A stretch of 64,000 nt of DNA from the NCBI GenBank assembly GCA_049115695.1, contig JAGDZR010000013.1, forward strand, positions 62,001 to 126,000, given 5' to 3'. The notes beneath the pieces are model-generated. The model saw only the letters and a program-made list of their open reading frames with translations. It was not told the origin of the DNA and made no database searches. Both the position numbers and the translations under genes were made by a program. Source of the stretch: JAGDZR01 sp049115695 (GTDB taxonomy: Bacteria; Bacteroidota; Bacteroidia; Cytophagales; Cyclobacteriaceae). Positions 15,669-24,180 of this stretch are shown here, one piece after another. Position 1 is the stretch's first letter; every line of letters begins with the position of its first letter.

Positions 15669-16640
15669 TTGACGAACCCGCTTATCAGTTTCTGGAAAAA
15701 CTATTATTACTCGGTCTCACCGGAGATTCGTTTGATATTTATTGGAATACTTGCTGTGCTCGTCATATGCACAATTTTATTTTCGGTCTACCAGAAAATA
15801 TCCCGAAAAACTATTGCCAAAGAATTATTGCTCCGCACAAATTCCTGGTGGATCATTGCCATTGGTTTCTGGTTGTTGGTTACCGGGCCCTTGATGCTGG
15901 CTACCCTACTGGTGGCGTATGTTTCATTTTTGGCACTCCGTGAAATGTTGAGCATATCGCCTTTGCGTACCGCAGACCGTACGGGTTTATTTGTGGCTTA
16001 TTGGGCTGTACCGATTCAATACTATTTTGTTTTTATCAATAGTCACACACTATTCTTGATTTTCGTTCCCATCATTATGTACGTGACAGTACCTGTCGTA
16101 TTGGTCATGAGCGGAAAGATGGACAGAGTCGGCAGGTCTATGTCTATCATCCCAGCTATTTTGATGCTGACGGTGTTTTTGTTGAGTCACGTGATCATGA
16201 TCCTTCAGTTCAATGATGTGACCATCAATCTTTCAGGGCATAAACTTGTAGTGTTTCTTATTGTACTTACTGCATTCAACGATGTATTTCAGTTTACATG
16301 GGGTACGCTTCTAGGAAAACATAAAATCTTGCCTGAGGTAAGTCCCAATAAGACCTGGGAAGGATTTATTGGAGGCGTGCTTACCACTGCTCTTCTGGGG
16401 TATTTCATACGATTTCTAACGCCTTTTCAAGGTTTTGATGCTTTCTTGATATCCTTAGGATTAGGTGTTTTTGGATTTTTAGGAGATGCCTTGATTTCTG
16501 CTATCAAAAGAGACCTAAAAGTAAAAGATACGAGTGACCTGATTCCAGGTCATGGAGGTGCTATGGATCGACTAGACTCCTTGCTATTTACTGCACCAGT
16601 ACTTTACTACTCTGTTTATCTGATTTTCATAGATACATGA
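15669..16640 (+). CDS. Phosphatidate cytidylyltransferase-like protein (CdsA family)
   Basis: 323 residues, about eight membrane helices. The CdsA signature is complete near the C-terminus: SAIKRDLKVKDTSDLIPGHGG followed by AMDRLDS. The enzyme makes CDP-diacylglycerol from phosphatidate and CTP. The start is TTG at 15669. Placement with PlsC and opposite a divergent CDP-alcohol transferase suggests an accessory lipid pathway rather than the housekeeping copy. It overlaps plsC by 4 bases (ATGA). Confidence 0.92.
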   Translation: MTNPLISFWKNYYYSVSPEIRLIFIGILAVLVICTILFSVYQKISRKTIAKELLLRTNSWWIIAIGFWLLVTGPLMLATLLVAYVSFLALREMLSISPLRTADRTGLFVAYWAVPIQYYFVFINSHTLFLIFVPIIMYVTVPVVLVMSGKMDRVGRSMSIIPAILMLTVFLLSHVIMILQFNDVTINLSGHKLVVFLIVLTAFNDVFQFTWGTLLGKHKILPEVSPNKTWEGFIGGVLTTALLGYFIRFLTPFQGFDAFLISLGLGVFGFLGDALISAIKRDLKVKDTSDLIPGHGGAMDRLDSLLFTAPVLYYSVYLIFIDT

Positions 16641-17296
16641 GAAGGCTATTTCTAACTGTTTTTTATGGGCTTTGTGTTCGACCCATACTGAAATACTTTA
16701 TCGGAGTGTCATTCGATCATTCAGATGTATTTGAGCGTGAAGATCAATTCATCATTGTGGCCAATCACAATAGTCATTTCGATACGATTGCCATGATGTC
16801 TGCGCTACCCTCCAGACATCTTGCCAACACATTTCCGGTGGCGAATGTGGAGTATTTCGGGAATACGCCACTTCGATCCTGGGCCACACGGTTTTTTGTA
16901 AATACCATTATGATAGCAGCTCACCACACCGCAGGAAAACCATCTGCTATCGACTTGCTGGATCGCTATTTGAAAGCGGGTAAATCAATTATGATCTTTC
17001 CTGAGGGCACAAGAGGAAAACCAGGTGTGATCGCTGATTTTAAAACTGGAATTGCTGTTTTGTTGAAAAAAAATCCAACCATACCGTTCGTTCCTGTTTA
17101 CCTGGATGGATTTGGGAGAGTTTTACCCAAGCATTCCAACTTAATTATTCCATTAAACTGCCGTGTTCGATTTGGAGATCCGATGTTTGCACAGCACGAA
17201 TCCATTGAAGAACTTACTGAAAAAGTGAGGAAAGAGATCCTGGAGCTCAAGTCAAAGGATGAACGTGACCTCAATCGTTTCGCGTACCATGATTAA
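16637..17296 (+). CDS. 1-acyl-sn-glycerol-3-phosphate acyltransferase-like protein (PlsC family)
   Basis: 219 residues. The acyltransferase HX4D motif is at residues 44-49 (HNSHFD) and the second block is FPEGTRGKPG. One N-terminal hydrophobic segment anchors it to the membrane. The family acylates lysophosphatidate to phosphatidate, the substrate of CdsA. The gene starts within the cdsA-like stop. Its pairing with a second CdsA homologue supports a dedicated phospholipid route. Confidence 0.92.
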   Translation: MRRLFLTVFYGLCVRPILKYFIGVSFDHSDVFEREDQFIIVANHNSHFDTIAMMSALPSRHLANTFPVANVEYFGNTPLRSWATRFFVNTIMIAAHHTAGKPSAIDLLDRYLKAGKSIMIFPEGTRGKPGVIADFKTGIAVLLKKNPTIPFVPVYLDGFGRVLPKHSNLIIPLNCRVRFGDPMFAQHESIEELTEKVRKEILELKSKDERDLNRFAYHD

Positions 17297-17308
17297 AATT
17301 TGATCCAT

Positions 17309-17656
17309 ATGAGCACACCTACTATTTCAATATTGTTCTATGTGTTGGCTTCATTTCTGGGTGCTCTTGGCCAATATCTTTATAAATCAGGGGCTGATCG
17401 AGCGGATGGGACTGTTGCTGGATATTTAGCCAATCCTCGTTTGTTGGGGGGTGTAGTTTGTTACATAGGTGTAATGGTTTTGTTCGTAGCAGCTTTTAAA
17501 AAAGGTGGTTCTCTTACAGTCTTATACCCGATTTACGCTACCACCTTTATATGGGCAGCAATACTTGCATATTTTGTTTTTGGCACACCTATTAAACCAA
17601 TCAATATGGCTGGAATGGTGTTGTTAATTGTGGGAATGTATTTGATGGGTAAGTAG
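17309..17656 (+). CDS. EamA/SMR-type small membrane transporter
   Basis: About 115 residues from the ATG at 17309 (a TTG at 17300 would add three residues). Four hydrophobic helices. GSLTVLYPIYATTFIWAAILAYF and the C-terminal MAGMVLLIVGMYLMG match half-size EamA/SMR proteins such as ArnE/ArnF-like lipid-sugar flippases. Thirteen bases separate it from plsC, so it is cotranscribed with the cdsA/plsC genes and may move the lipid product or an activated precursor (inference). Confidence 0.83.
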   Translation: MSTPTISILFYVLASFLGALGQYLYKSGADRADGTVAGYLANPRLLGGVVCYIGVMVLFVAAFKKGGSLTVLYPIYATTFIWAAILAYFVFGTPIKPINMAGMVLLIVGMYLMGK

Positions 17657-17657
17657 T

Positions 17658-18334
17658 GATTGTTTCACATCGTCACAAGTTCATTTTTATAAAAACAGAA
17701 AAAACAGCAGGCACAAGTCTGGAAATAGCATTGTCCAAAATGTGCGGCCCAATGAATATCATCACTCCAATATCAAAAGCTGATGAAGTATAGCGACGGG
17801 AATTTGCCACAAAAAGCCTCAAAACTACAAGTGGATTCAAGGCAGTTGCTGGAAATGGATTACCCGTCCATGGTCTTTGGATTTTCGTTTTGCCTATCAT
17901 GATAGTGCGGCTAAAATCAAAAGTGTTCTCGGAGATGAAATTTGGAATTCATATTTCAAGTTTAGTATTGAGCGGAATCCATTCGACAAAGTCGTCTCAC
18001 TTTATCATTGGCGCAATAGAAATGGCCAATATCAATCATCTGAGGATTTCATTTCCAAAGCGGTCATAAGGACTGTAAGGGCAAGGAGCTCTACATGATC
18101 GATGATGACGTGGTGGTTGATAAAATTTATCAGTTTGAAATGCTAACTGATGTCTTGATGGAACTAAATGAGCGATTAGGATTCGATGGGAAATTGACAT
18201 TGCCTCCTCGAAGGGCAAAAGAAAATATGATATCAGATCGAAAACCCTATTAGCAAGTGATTCAGGAACACGAAAAGAATATTATTGCGGCACATGCAGC
18301 ATGGGAATCGCAATATTTCAACTATCAATTTTAG
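17658..18334 (+). pseudogene. Decayed sulfotransferase (Sulfotransfer_2-like)
   Basis: No intact frame spans this region, yet conceptual translation across frames gives a whole sulfotransferase. Frame 1 has FIFIKTEKTAGTSLEIALSK (PAPS 5'-phosphosulfate loop), then an in-frame stop after ADEV. A shift leads to FRFAYHDSAAKIKSV and FKFSIERNPFDKVVSLYHW (3'-phosphate motif). A second shift after EDFISK leads to MIDDDVVVDKIYQFE, RRAKENMISDRKPY, another stop, and a terminal AAWESQYFNYQF. At least two frameshifts and two stops disrupt it. It lies just downstream of the EamA gene, so it may once have modified that cluster's product. Confidence 0.85.
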
Positions 18335-18409
18335 TCTACAAACTGCTCTTTGTCATATTTCTAAATAGCTATTTGAACTAGTTTCAGGGTGTCAAAATCA
18401 TTTAGAAAA

Positions 18410-18922
18410 ATGTCTAAACCGACAACAAAATCAGAACTACTTTTTTTTAGTGATGATAATCTTCAAAAGCTGTTTTCGCATGTATTTGCGCTATCAGATG
18501 AACAGAGAATTGAAGAATTTCCACCGGAATTCTTGAATCGAAATATTAGAGATGTACTTGCTCACCTGCATCATTGGCATCAACTGATGATGGATTGGTA
18601 CGAGAAAGGAATGCGTGGTGTCAAACCGGCAATGCCAGCTGAGGGTCATACATGGAAAATCACTATTGATCTCAACCGTGAGGTTCAAAAAATATATGAG
18701 CATGTTCCGTTAGCGGAAGTGGTCACCAAGCTAAAAGTCACGCATGAAAAAGTAATGAAACTGATAGCCAACCATACCGATGAGGAACTATTCGAGAAGG
18801 AGCATTACCCATGGACTGGTAGCTCTTCACTTGGCACTTATTTTATTTCTGCTACATCCAGCCATTATGATTGGGCCTTGAAGTTGATTAAGAAGTGTCG
18901 AAAACATTTAGTCACCGTTTGA
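18410..18922 (+). CDS. ClbS/DfsB family four-helix bundle protein (DUF1706)
   Basis: About 170 residues from the ATG at 18410 (a GTG at 18389 would add seven). The pattern NIRDVLAHLHHWHQLMMDWYEKG, a long middle loop, and a final YFISATSSHYDWALKLIKK segment is typical of DUF1706/DfsB-like DinB-fold proteins. The founding member ClbS protects producers from colibactin, but most homologues are uncharacterised. Cytosolic; no operon partners are evident apart from the next small membrane protein 28 bases on. Confidence 0.85.
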   Translation: MSKPTTKSELLFFSDDNLQKLFSHVFALSDEQRIEEFPPEFLNRNIRDVLAHLHHWHQLMMDWYEKGMRGVKPAMPAEGHTWKITIDLNREVQKIYEHVPLAEVVTKLKVTHEKVMKLIANHTDEELFEKEHYPWTGSSSLGTYFISATSSHYDWALKLIKKCRKHLVTV

Positions 18923-18950
18923 TTATCTTCATGCGCTAGCGACTGATTTC

Positions 18951-19460
18951 ATGGATGTACTTGTGAAGGGTGATCAACTGATAATTGTGAATGATAGCAA
19001 ATGGTCACCAATTAAGGGAATGCTATTTGGGGTTATTGCCGGAGTGGTAATTGGCATTGTAAATGAAAGTGTTGAAGCAGCGATTGGTGTATTTGCACTG
19101 GTATCAGTTTTGGGCATATTGATGACGCTTTATGAGCGCATATCATTATTCAAAAAAATCCTGATTGACTTTGATACAAAAACCATTCATGCTAAAAATA
19201 TTTTCTTTAATCAAGTCATTCGTTCTTATAAAGTTGAGTCCTTTGACAAGGACCGTTTCGTAATCTCCCACTATGATTCCAGCAAGAAGTTTTTTAGAAA
19301 ATATTACCTAAGCTATGAGGAACATGAAAAAACACGCACGCTGGTATTATTGCTTGGGAGAGAAACGCTGGAAGAAGTTTCGGAATTTTTCAAAGCACAG
19401 GGAGTTGAACTCAAAATACAAGGCCAATTTATTGGTGATTTTTTGATCACGGATGGCTAG
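18951..19460 (+). CDS. Hypothetical membrane protein
   Basis: 169 residues. Two hydrophobic segments at about residues 25-65 are followed by a soluble domain rich in beta-type sequence (ILIDFDTKTIHAKNIFFNQ). No family recognised. It could be a small PH-like membrane protein, but no motif proves this. It ends 4 bases into the convergent M23 peptidase gene. Confidence 0.6.
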   Translation: MDVLVKGDQLIIVNDSKWSPIKGMLFGVIAGVVIGIVNESVEAAIGVFALVSVLGILMTLYERISLFKKILIDFDTKTIHAKNIFFNQVIRSYKVESFDKDRFVISHYDSSKKFFRKYYLSYEEHEKTRTLVLLLGRETLEEVSEFFKAQGVELKIQGQFIGDFLITDG

Positions 19461-20251
19461 TATTTTCTCCCTTCTATCAGGTAGTCAACCTCATAATCCG
19501 CGATTTGAAAAGGAGTCCGGAGTGTGATTTTTTCTGATCCTGAGTAGTGATACACTTCCAGATGCAAATGCGGACCCGTACGATAACCTGTGTTACCGCT
19601 AAACCCAATGAGTTGTCCTTTCACAATGCTTTCACCGGGTTTTACTTTGACGCCATTTTTCTTTAGATGTGCATATTCAGAAAATGTACCATCTTCATGA
19701 TAAAGGATGATATAATTGGCTTGATCCATACATATTGGATCATTGCAACCTTTATTTGAGTTTTCTTTAATAGCTATCACAATACCATCTCGTATGGCAT
19801 GAATAGGCGTCCCTATTGGCATGGTGAAGTCCAATGCATTCAAACCGAAATGGCTTTGAGGACCGTTGTACCCTTGTGACATTATAAATTTTTGATCCTT
19901 TGGGTAGGGCAATGCATACGCATAAAACGAGGTATCCGGAGGATCTACAGTATTACCCATCTTGGTGGATGTTTGGTAACCAAATTGATAACCCTTTTTC
20001 TTATGGATGACTTTGAAAGTGACAAGCTGAAAATCAAAGGCTCCAGCTGGGATTACAAAACTTCTGGGAAGGGGCGTTAATGCCTCCATGTTCGTAAGTT
20101 CAGCAGTTAGATCTATTGTGAATGGGCAGAACCCTTTGTTTGAAGCTATGAGCGTGATTTCAAAATCGCCTTCTTCTACTTTAATTTCAACCGGGCTTTT
20201 TTGGGCAATGACCATTACCGGAAATAGAAGAAAAAAAGCAATTTTATTCAT
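19457..20251 (-). CDS. Secreted M23 family metallopeptidase
   Basis: About 264 residues from the ATG at 20251. A signal peptide (IAFFLLFPVMVIA) leads to an N-terminal beta-rich region and a C-terminal LytM/M23 domain. Zinc ligands are visible: SHFGLNALDF (H and D of the HxxxD motif) and the HLH of TGPHLHLEV. The usual activity is cleavage of peptidoglycan cross-links. The middle region contains two Cys (GCNDPICMD) that may form a disulfide. It overlaps the upstream VOC gene by 8 bases. Confidence 0.9.
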   Translation of the reverse strand: MNKIAFFLLFPVMVIAQKSPVEIKVEEGDFEITLIASNKGFCPFTIDLTAELTNMEALTPLPRSFVIPAGAFDFQLVTFKVIHKKKGYQFGYQTSTKMGNTVDPPDTSFYAYALPYPKDQKFIMSQGYNGPQSHFGLNALDFTMPIGTPIHAIRDGIVIAIKENSNKGCNDPICMDQANYIILYHEDGTFSEYAHLKKNGVKVKPGESIVKGQLIGFSGNTGYRTGPHLHLEVYHYSGSEKITLRTPFQIADYEVDYLIEGRKY

Positions 20252-20750
20252 TCCCAATCAACTCTATGAAATTGCCATCAGGGTCTTGAATGAGGACGAA
20301 TAGTCGGCCATCCGGAATTTGCGTATTTGGTTTACTCAACACCTTCACTCCAGCTTTTTTTATTCGCTTAAGAAAAGGCGCCATGCTATTTACAAAAATC
20401 GTGATGTACTGCATTCCAGTATCGTCCGTTATATAGGCCTGCTTTGGGTGAGTTGCTTTTCTGCCAAATGACATCAATTTCCACTCTGCAGCTTGTGGAC
20501 TATCTGCTAGTTTTAGGACTGTGACTTCTAGCTCTTCACCACCAGTGAGTCCTGTTGTCTGGGCAAAATCTGACTCAACCGTAAATCCGCCAGTCTCTTT
20601 CATGCCTATTACATTCTTGTAAAAGTCCAGTGATTTTTCAAGGTTTTCAACAACGACACCTATTTGAATGCTATTGGATTCAAATTCCGATTGTGCAACT
20701 GTACTTTCGATACAAAGTGCTAGGGTGATTATGGCTATGAGCTTTTTCAT
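20244..20750 (-). CDS. Secreted VOC-family (glyoxalase-like) protein
   Basis: 168 residues with a signal peptide (LIAIITLALCIESTVA). One glyoxalase/bleomycin-resistance-type module: IQIGVVVENLEKSLDFYKNV and a C-terminal LIQDPDGNFIELIG, with the terminal Glu that usually binds metal. VOC proteins are mostly cytosolic, so the export signal is noteworthy. It overlaps the M23 peptidase gene, so the two are coexpressed. The substrate is unknown. Confidence 0.85.
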   Translation of the reverse strand: MKKLIAIITLALCIESTVAQSEFESNSIQIGVVVENLEKSLDFYKNVIGMKETGGFTVESDFAQTTGLTGGEELEVTVLKLADSPQAAEWKLMSFGRKATHPKQAYITDDTGMQYITIFVNSMAPFLKRIKKAGVKVLSKPNTQIPDGRLFVLIQDPDGNFIELIGNE

Positions 20751-20866
20751 AAGATATTTATTCTTCGTTACAAGCTAGCGGATAGAATTATGCCATAAAA
20801 GTGTTGGTGACAAATAGTTACATAAGACCATATTCAGAGCAGTCACCTTTTTCGGCTAATGTAGGC

Positions 20867-22285
20867 TTACTTTCTGTAATCAAGGGGTGGTTCTCGATCA
20901 CCGATCAGCGCCTCATATACAAAGTCTTTTCCCTGGCGGTCAGCGAGTTCACTTTTGGCTTTGTCTGTGACCTCTGGGGTTTTGAATATGTCAATGGCCG
21001 AAAGTGCGATGGTTTTTGCAGCGACCATCATACCTTTTGTTCCAATACTAGTTCCACCAGCTGCAACAGCCTGCCAGGTATGTGCTGAGGTGCCGGGGAC
21101 CCATGTGGCTGCTGACATGCCTGCTGTAGGAACAGCCCAGCTCACATCACCAACATCAGTGGAGCCAAAACTTTTGCCAGACTGGATCATATAGGGTTGG
21201 ATTTCATTTGCCGAGGAAAGTGCATAATCACCACTGTAGGTAGCTAGTATTTTCTCGCCAAATTGTACGTCATCAGAAGAGTATTCTACACCTCCAACTT
21301 CCTGAAGATTTTTGTACATGATTTCGGATAGTGTTTCATTAGGCAAGAGATTATAGAGTCCATGAATGACCTCATATTTCATTTCTGTATTAGTTCCAAG
21401 CGCCGCACCTTCTGCACACTTAACGACTTTTTCAAAAATGGTTTTGACATTGCTGACTTCAGGGTTTCTTACGTAGTAAAACACTTCCGCAAAAGCGGGT
21501 ACAACATTGGGAGCTTCTCCACCTTTTGTAATCACATAGTGTATCCTGGTGGCTTCTGGGACATGCTCACGCAACATATTGACCATATGATTCATAGCTT
21601 CTACGCCATCGAGCGCTGATCTACCTCTCTCTGGAGATGCTGCTGCATGAGAAGCTTCACCATAAAATCGAAATTTTGCGGATTTATTAGCAAGTGAAGC
21701 ACCAGGGTTGGCATTGTTCGAATTGCCCGGGTGCCAGTGGAGGACCGCATCTACGTCATCGAATAATCCAGCTCTCACCATATAAACTTTACCAGCTCCT
21801 CCCTCTTCTGCTGGTGTTCCGTAAACTCTGATTGTTCCAGCACTTTTGTTTTCCTGGAGCCAGTTTTTGACCTCAATACCTGCTGCTATGGATGCAGTGC
21901 CAAACAAGTGATGACCGCATGCATGACCAGCTCCTCCTTCTATAACTGGTTCCCGAGAAGGAATGGCTTTTTGTGATACTCCGGGAAGGGCATCAAATTC
22001 AGCGAGAATCGCAATGACCGGAGCTCCTGATCCATATTCTGCCACAAAAGCAGTTGGTATATCTGCAACCCCACTATTGATTTCAAATCCTGCTGCCGAC
22101 AATTCGCTTTTCAGTAAAGCAGAGCTCTGCTCTTCCTGATAACCTACTTCGGCCCAATCCCATATTTGCATGGCAATGGTTGAATATTTTACTGTTTTGG
22201 CATTGAGTGATTTAATCACTTCATTTTTTTGGGCGAAAACAGAGGCTGTTCCTGTGAGGAAAAGAAGTACCAGGTATTTTTTCAT
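20867..22285 (-). CDS. Secreted M20 family amidohydrolase (AbgB-like)
   Basis: 472 residues with signal peptide (LVLLFLTGTASVFA). M20D signatures: AILAEFDALPG, GHACGHHLFGTAS (metal-binding Cys-Gly-His-His), GTPAEEGGAGKVYMV and a C-terminal TAGMSAATWVPGTSAHTW. These enzymes hydrolyse N-acyl or aminobenzoyl-amino acid bonds with a dimetal centre. Export means it would act on periplasmic or external substrates. Monocistronic. Confidence 0.92.
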   Translation of the reverse strand: MKKYLVLLFLTGTASVFAQKNEVIKSLNAKTVKYSTIAMQIWDWAEVGYQEEQSSALLKSELSAAGFEINSGVADIPTAFVAEYGSGAPVIAILAEFDALPGVSQKAIPSREPVIEGGAGHACGHHLFGTASIAAGIEVKNWLQENKSAGTIRVYGTPAEEGGAGKVYMVRAGLFDDVDAVLHWHPGNSNNANPGASLANKSAKFRFYGEASHAAASPERGRSALDGVEAMNHMVNMLREHVPEATRIHYVITKGGEAPNVVPAFAEVFYYVRNPEVSNVKTIFEKVVKCAEGAALGTNTEMKYEVIHGLYNLLPNETLSEIMYKNLQEVGGVEYSSDDVQFGEKILATYSGDYALSSANEIQPYMIQSGKSFGSTDVGDVSWAVPTAGMSAATWVPGTSAHTWQAVAAGGTSIGTKGMMVAAKTIALSAIDIFKTPEVTDKAKSELADRQGKDFVYEALIGDREPPLDYRK

Positions 22286-22453
22286 GACTAAATGTTTGCC
22301 GAAATATAGGCATGAATCAATAGTGAAGTTTACGTTTTTCTGTAAACGGAATTATGCATTTGATCAAGTCTGTTTTATTCCTGTTCAGCAGGGTTTTTGA
22401 TGAGTCCGCAGTATTTGTTTTATCCTTGCCGGCTTGAAATTTACCTTGTGCGC

Positions 22454-24127
22454 ATGATAAATATCCTGAAGAGGAAGTGGGAGTTTTACAGTAATCTTGG
22501 ATCTGAGGATTGCATTAATAAAGTAGAGAAACGTCAGGTCCAGATAGCCAATCGACTAAATCTCATACTATTTCTAAATATTGGATTTTTCCAACTCATC
22601 AATTTGCTCAACGGGATCTACAAGAATTATGAGTTTACGATCATAGCTGTTCCATTTGAAACGGCAGGGTTGTCTGTTAATTTGATCTTAATTCTGGCCG
22701 TTACAGCCTTCAATATTTACCTGAATTATAAGCGGCAATTTATTCTTTCAAAAGCAAGCATTACCTTTATACCGTTATATTTAATATTGATTTACCCTTT
22801 ACAGTTATTTGAATCTACAAATGAATTTTACTTTTGGTATCCGGTAGTGCCTATCCCTTTTGTGTTGCTCCCGGTTTTACTATTCGACTGGCAAAAAAAT
22901 AAAGTGCTCTATATCCTGAGCGTAGCTTATCCATTGTTATTGATATTCTTCACAAATGAAATTCTCAATTATTGTGCCCCACCAAATCTCAGTGTAGTTC
23001 CGATAGTTGCTGAAAATATATTGTGGTACAAAGCAATTCCCACGTCCGTTGGACTGTTTCTCTTTCTCGCGGTGAACTATTTAATCAAACAATTGAATTC
23101 GTCGGTATTGGTTTACTCCAATCAAAATAGGGAACTGAATAAAACCATTGATGAGCTTAATAGGACTCAAGGTCAACTGATTGTGACGGAAAAAATGGCT
23201 ACTGTAGGACGAATGTCTGCGGAACTTACCCATGAGATGAATACCCCCATAGGTGCCATAAAGGGAAATTTGTCAATGATGCGAAAGGATCAGAGGAATA
23301 TCTATCAGCTGTGGGAGGAAATAGGTCGGAACATTACAGGAGAAGAATTTACTGTATTGATTAAGCTGATCAAGGAAGTAATTGGAAATGAAAATCCTGA
23401 TTATGGTTTCCAGAATAAAACAGATAATAAGATAGTCAGTCAGTTAAGATCAGCTGGAGTAGATCAAGAAAGGATTCAGACAATAGCCGAATACTTTACT
23501 GATTTTAATGTAAAGGATATTCGTCCTTATCTCTCCCTATGTCTTCATGATGAGTATGCCAGGTTTTTGGAGATTGTTTATTGCGAGAACAATGTCAATC
23601 ACTCAACTGTCGTTTGCAAGGATGCGATAGGAAAAGCTGAAAGATTGATTACCAAGCTTAAAACCTATTCATTCAAAAGGGGATGGGAGCGCGAGAAGGA
23701 ATATGACATCAATAAGTTGATTATTAATTCATTGGAACTTAATGAGAGCAAGCTGATTGATGTGAATGTCCGTTATGTCAAGTCAACTGAAGTTCCGTTA
23801 CTCACGGGATTGCCCGATGAAATCATTCAGGTGATTAACAACCTAATAACAAATGCTGCTCATGCTACAGAATACAAGGGGATTATAGACATTAAGGTTA
23901 TTTATCAAGATCAAGTGGTTTTGTTATCTGTAGAAGACAATGGAGGTGGGGTTCAAACATTAGGAGACCAAGATATATTTGAGCCATTTTTTACAACAAA
24001 AGATGAAACCGAAGGAACCGGTCTTGGCCTTAATATATGTAAACAAATTGTCGAAAAACACCGCGGGAGTATATATTGGCAGAATACTGAAAAAGGTGCT
24101 CGCTTTACAGTGGAATTGCCGGTTTGA
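22454..24127 (+). CDS. Membrane sensor histidine kinase
   Basis: About 557 residues from the ATG at 22454 (the frame opens with TTG at 22397). Six hydrophobic segments form an N-terminal membrane sensor. A coiled coil (NRELNKTIDELNRTQ) leads to the H box LTHEMNTPIGAIKG, then a long insertion of about 130 residues before the ATPase domain. N box NNLITNAAHATE, G boxes DNGGG and GTGLGLNICKQI. No response regulator is adjacent, so it is an orphan kinase. The channel gene follows after 53 bases but has a promoter-like element of its own. Confidence 0.92.
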   Translation: MINILKRKWEFYSNLGSEDCINKVEKRQVQIANRLNLILFLNIGFFQLINLLNGIYKNYEFTIIAVPFETAGLSVNLILILAVTAFNIYLNYKRQFILSKASITFIPLYLILIYPLQLFESTNEFYFWYPVVPIPFVLLPVLLFDWQKNKVLYILSVAYPLLLIFFTNEILNYCAPPNLSVVPIVAENILWYKAIPTSVGLFLFLAVNYLIKQLNSSVLVYSNQNRELNKTIDELNRTQGQLIVTEKMATVGRMSAELTHEMNTPIGAIKGNLSMMRKDQRNIYQLWEEIGRNITGEEFTVLIKLIKEVIGNENPDYGFQNKTDNKIVSQLRSAGVDQERIQTIAEYFTDFNVKDIRPYLSLCLHDEYARFLEIVYCENNVNHSTVVCKDAIGKAERLITKLKTYSFKRGWEREKEYDINKLIINSLELNESKLIDVNVRYVKSTEVPLLTGLPDEIIQVINNLITNAAHATEYKGIIDIKVIYQDQVVLLSVEDNGGGVQTLGDQDIFEPFFTTKDETEGTGLGLNICKQIVEKHRGSIYWQNTEKGARFTVELPV

Positions 24128-24132
24128 ATTGA

Positions 24133-24162
24133 TTGGTTTTCCGGTTCAAGTTTTTATTTTCG
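24133..24162 (+). promoter_or_regulatory. Promoter-like element for the ion channel gene
   Basis: TTG at 24133-24135, 19-base spacer, TATTTTCG at 24155-24162, one mismatch from the Bacteroidota -7 consensus. It lies 18 bases before the channel ATG and just after the histidine kinase stop. Confidence 0.4.
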
Positions 24163-24180
24163 CGTGATTAACTGGTCGGT

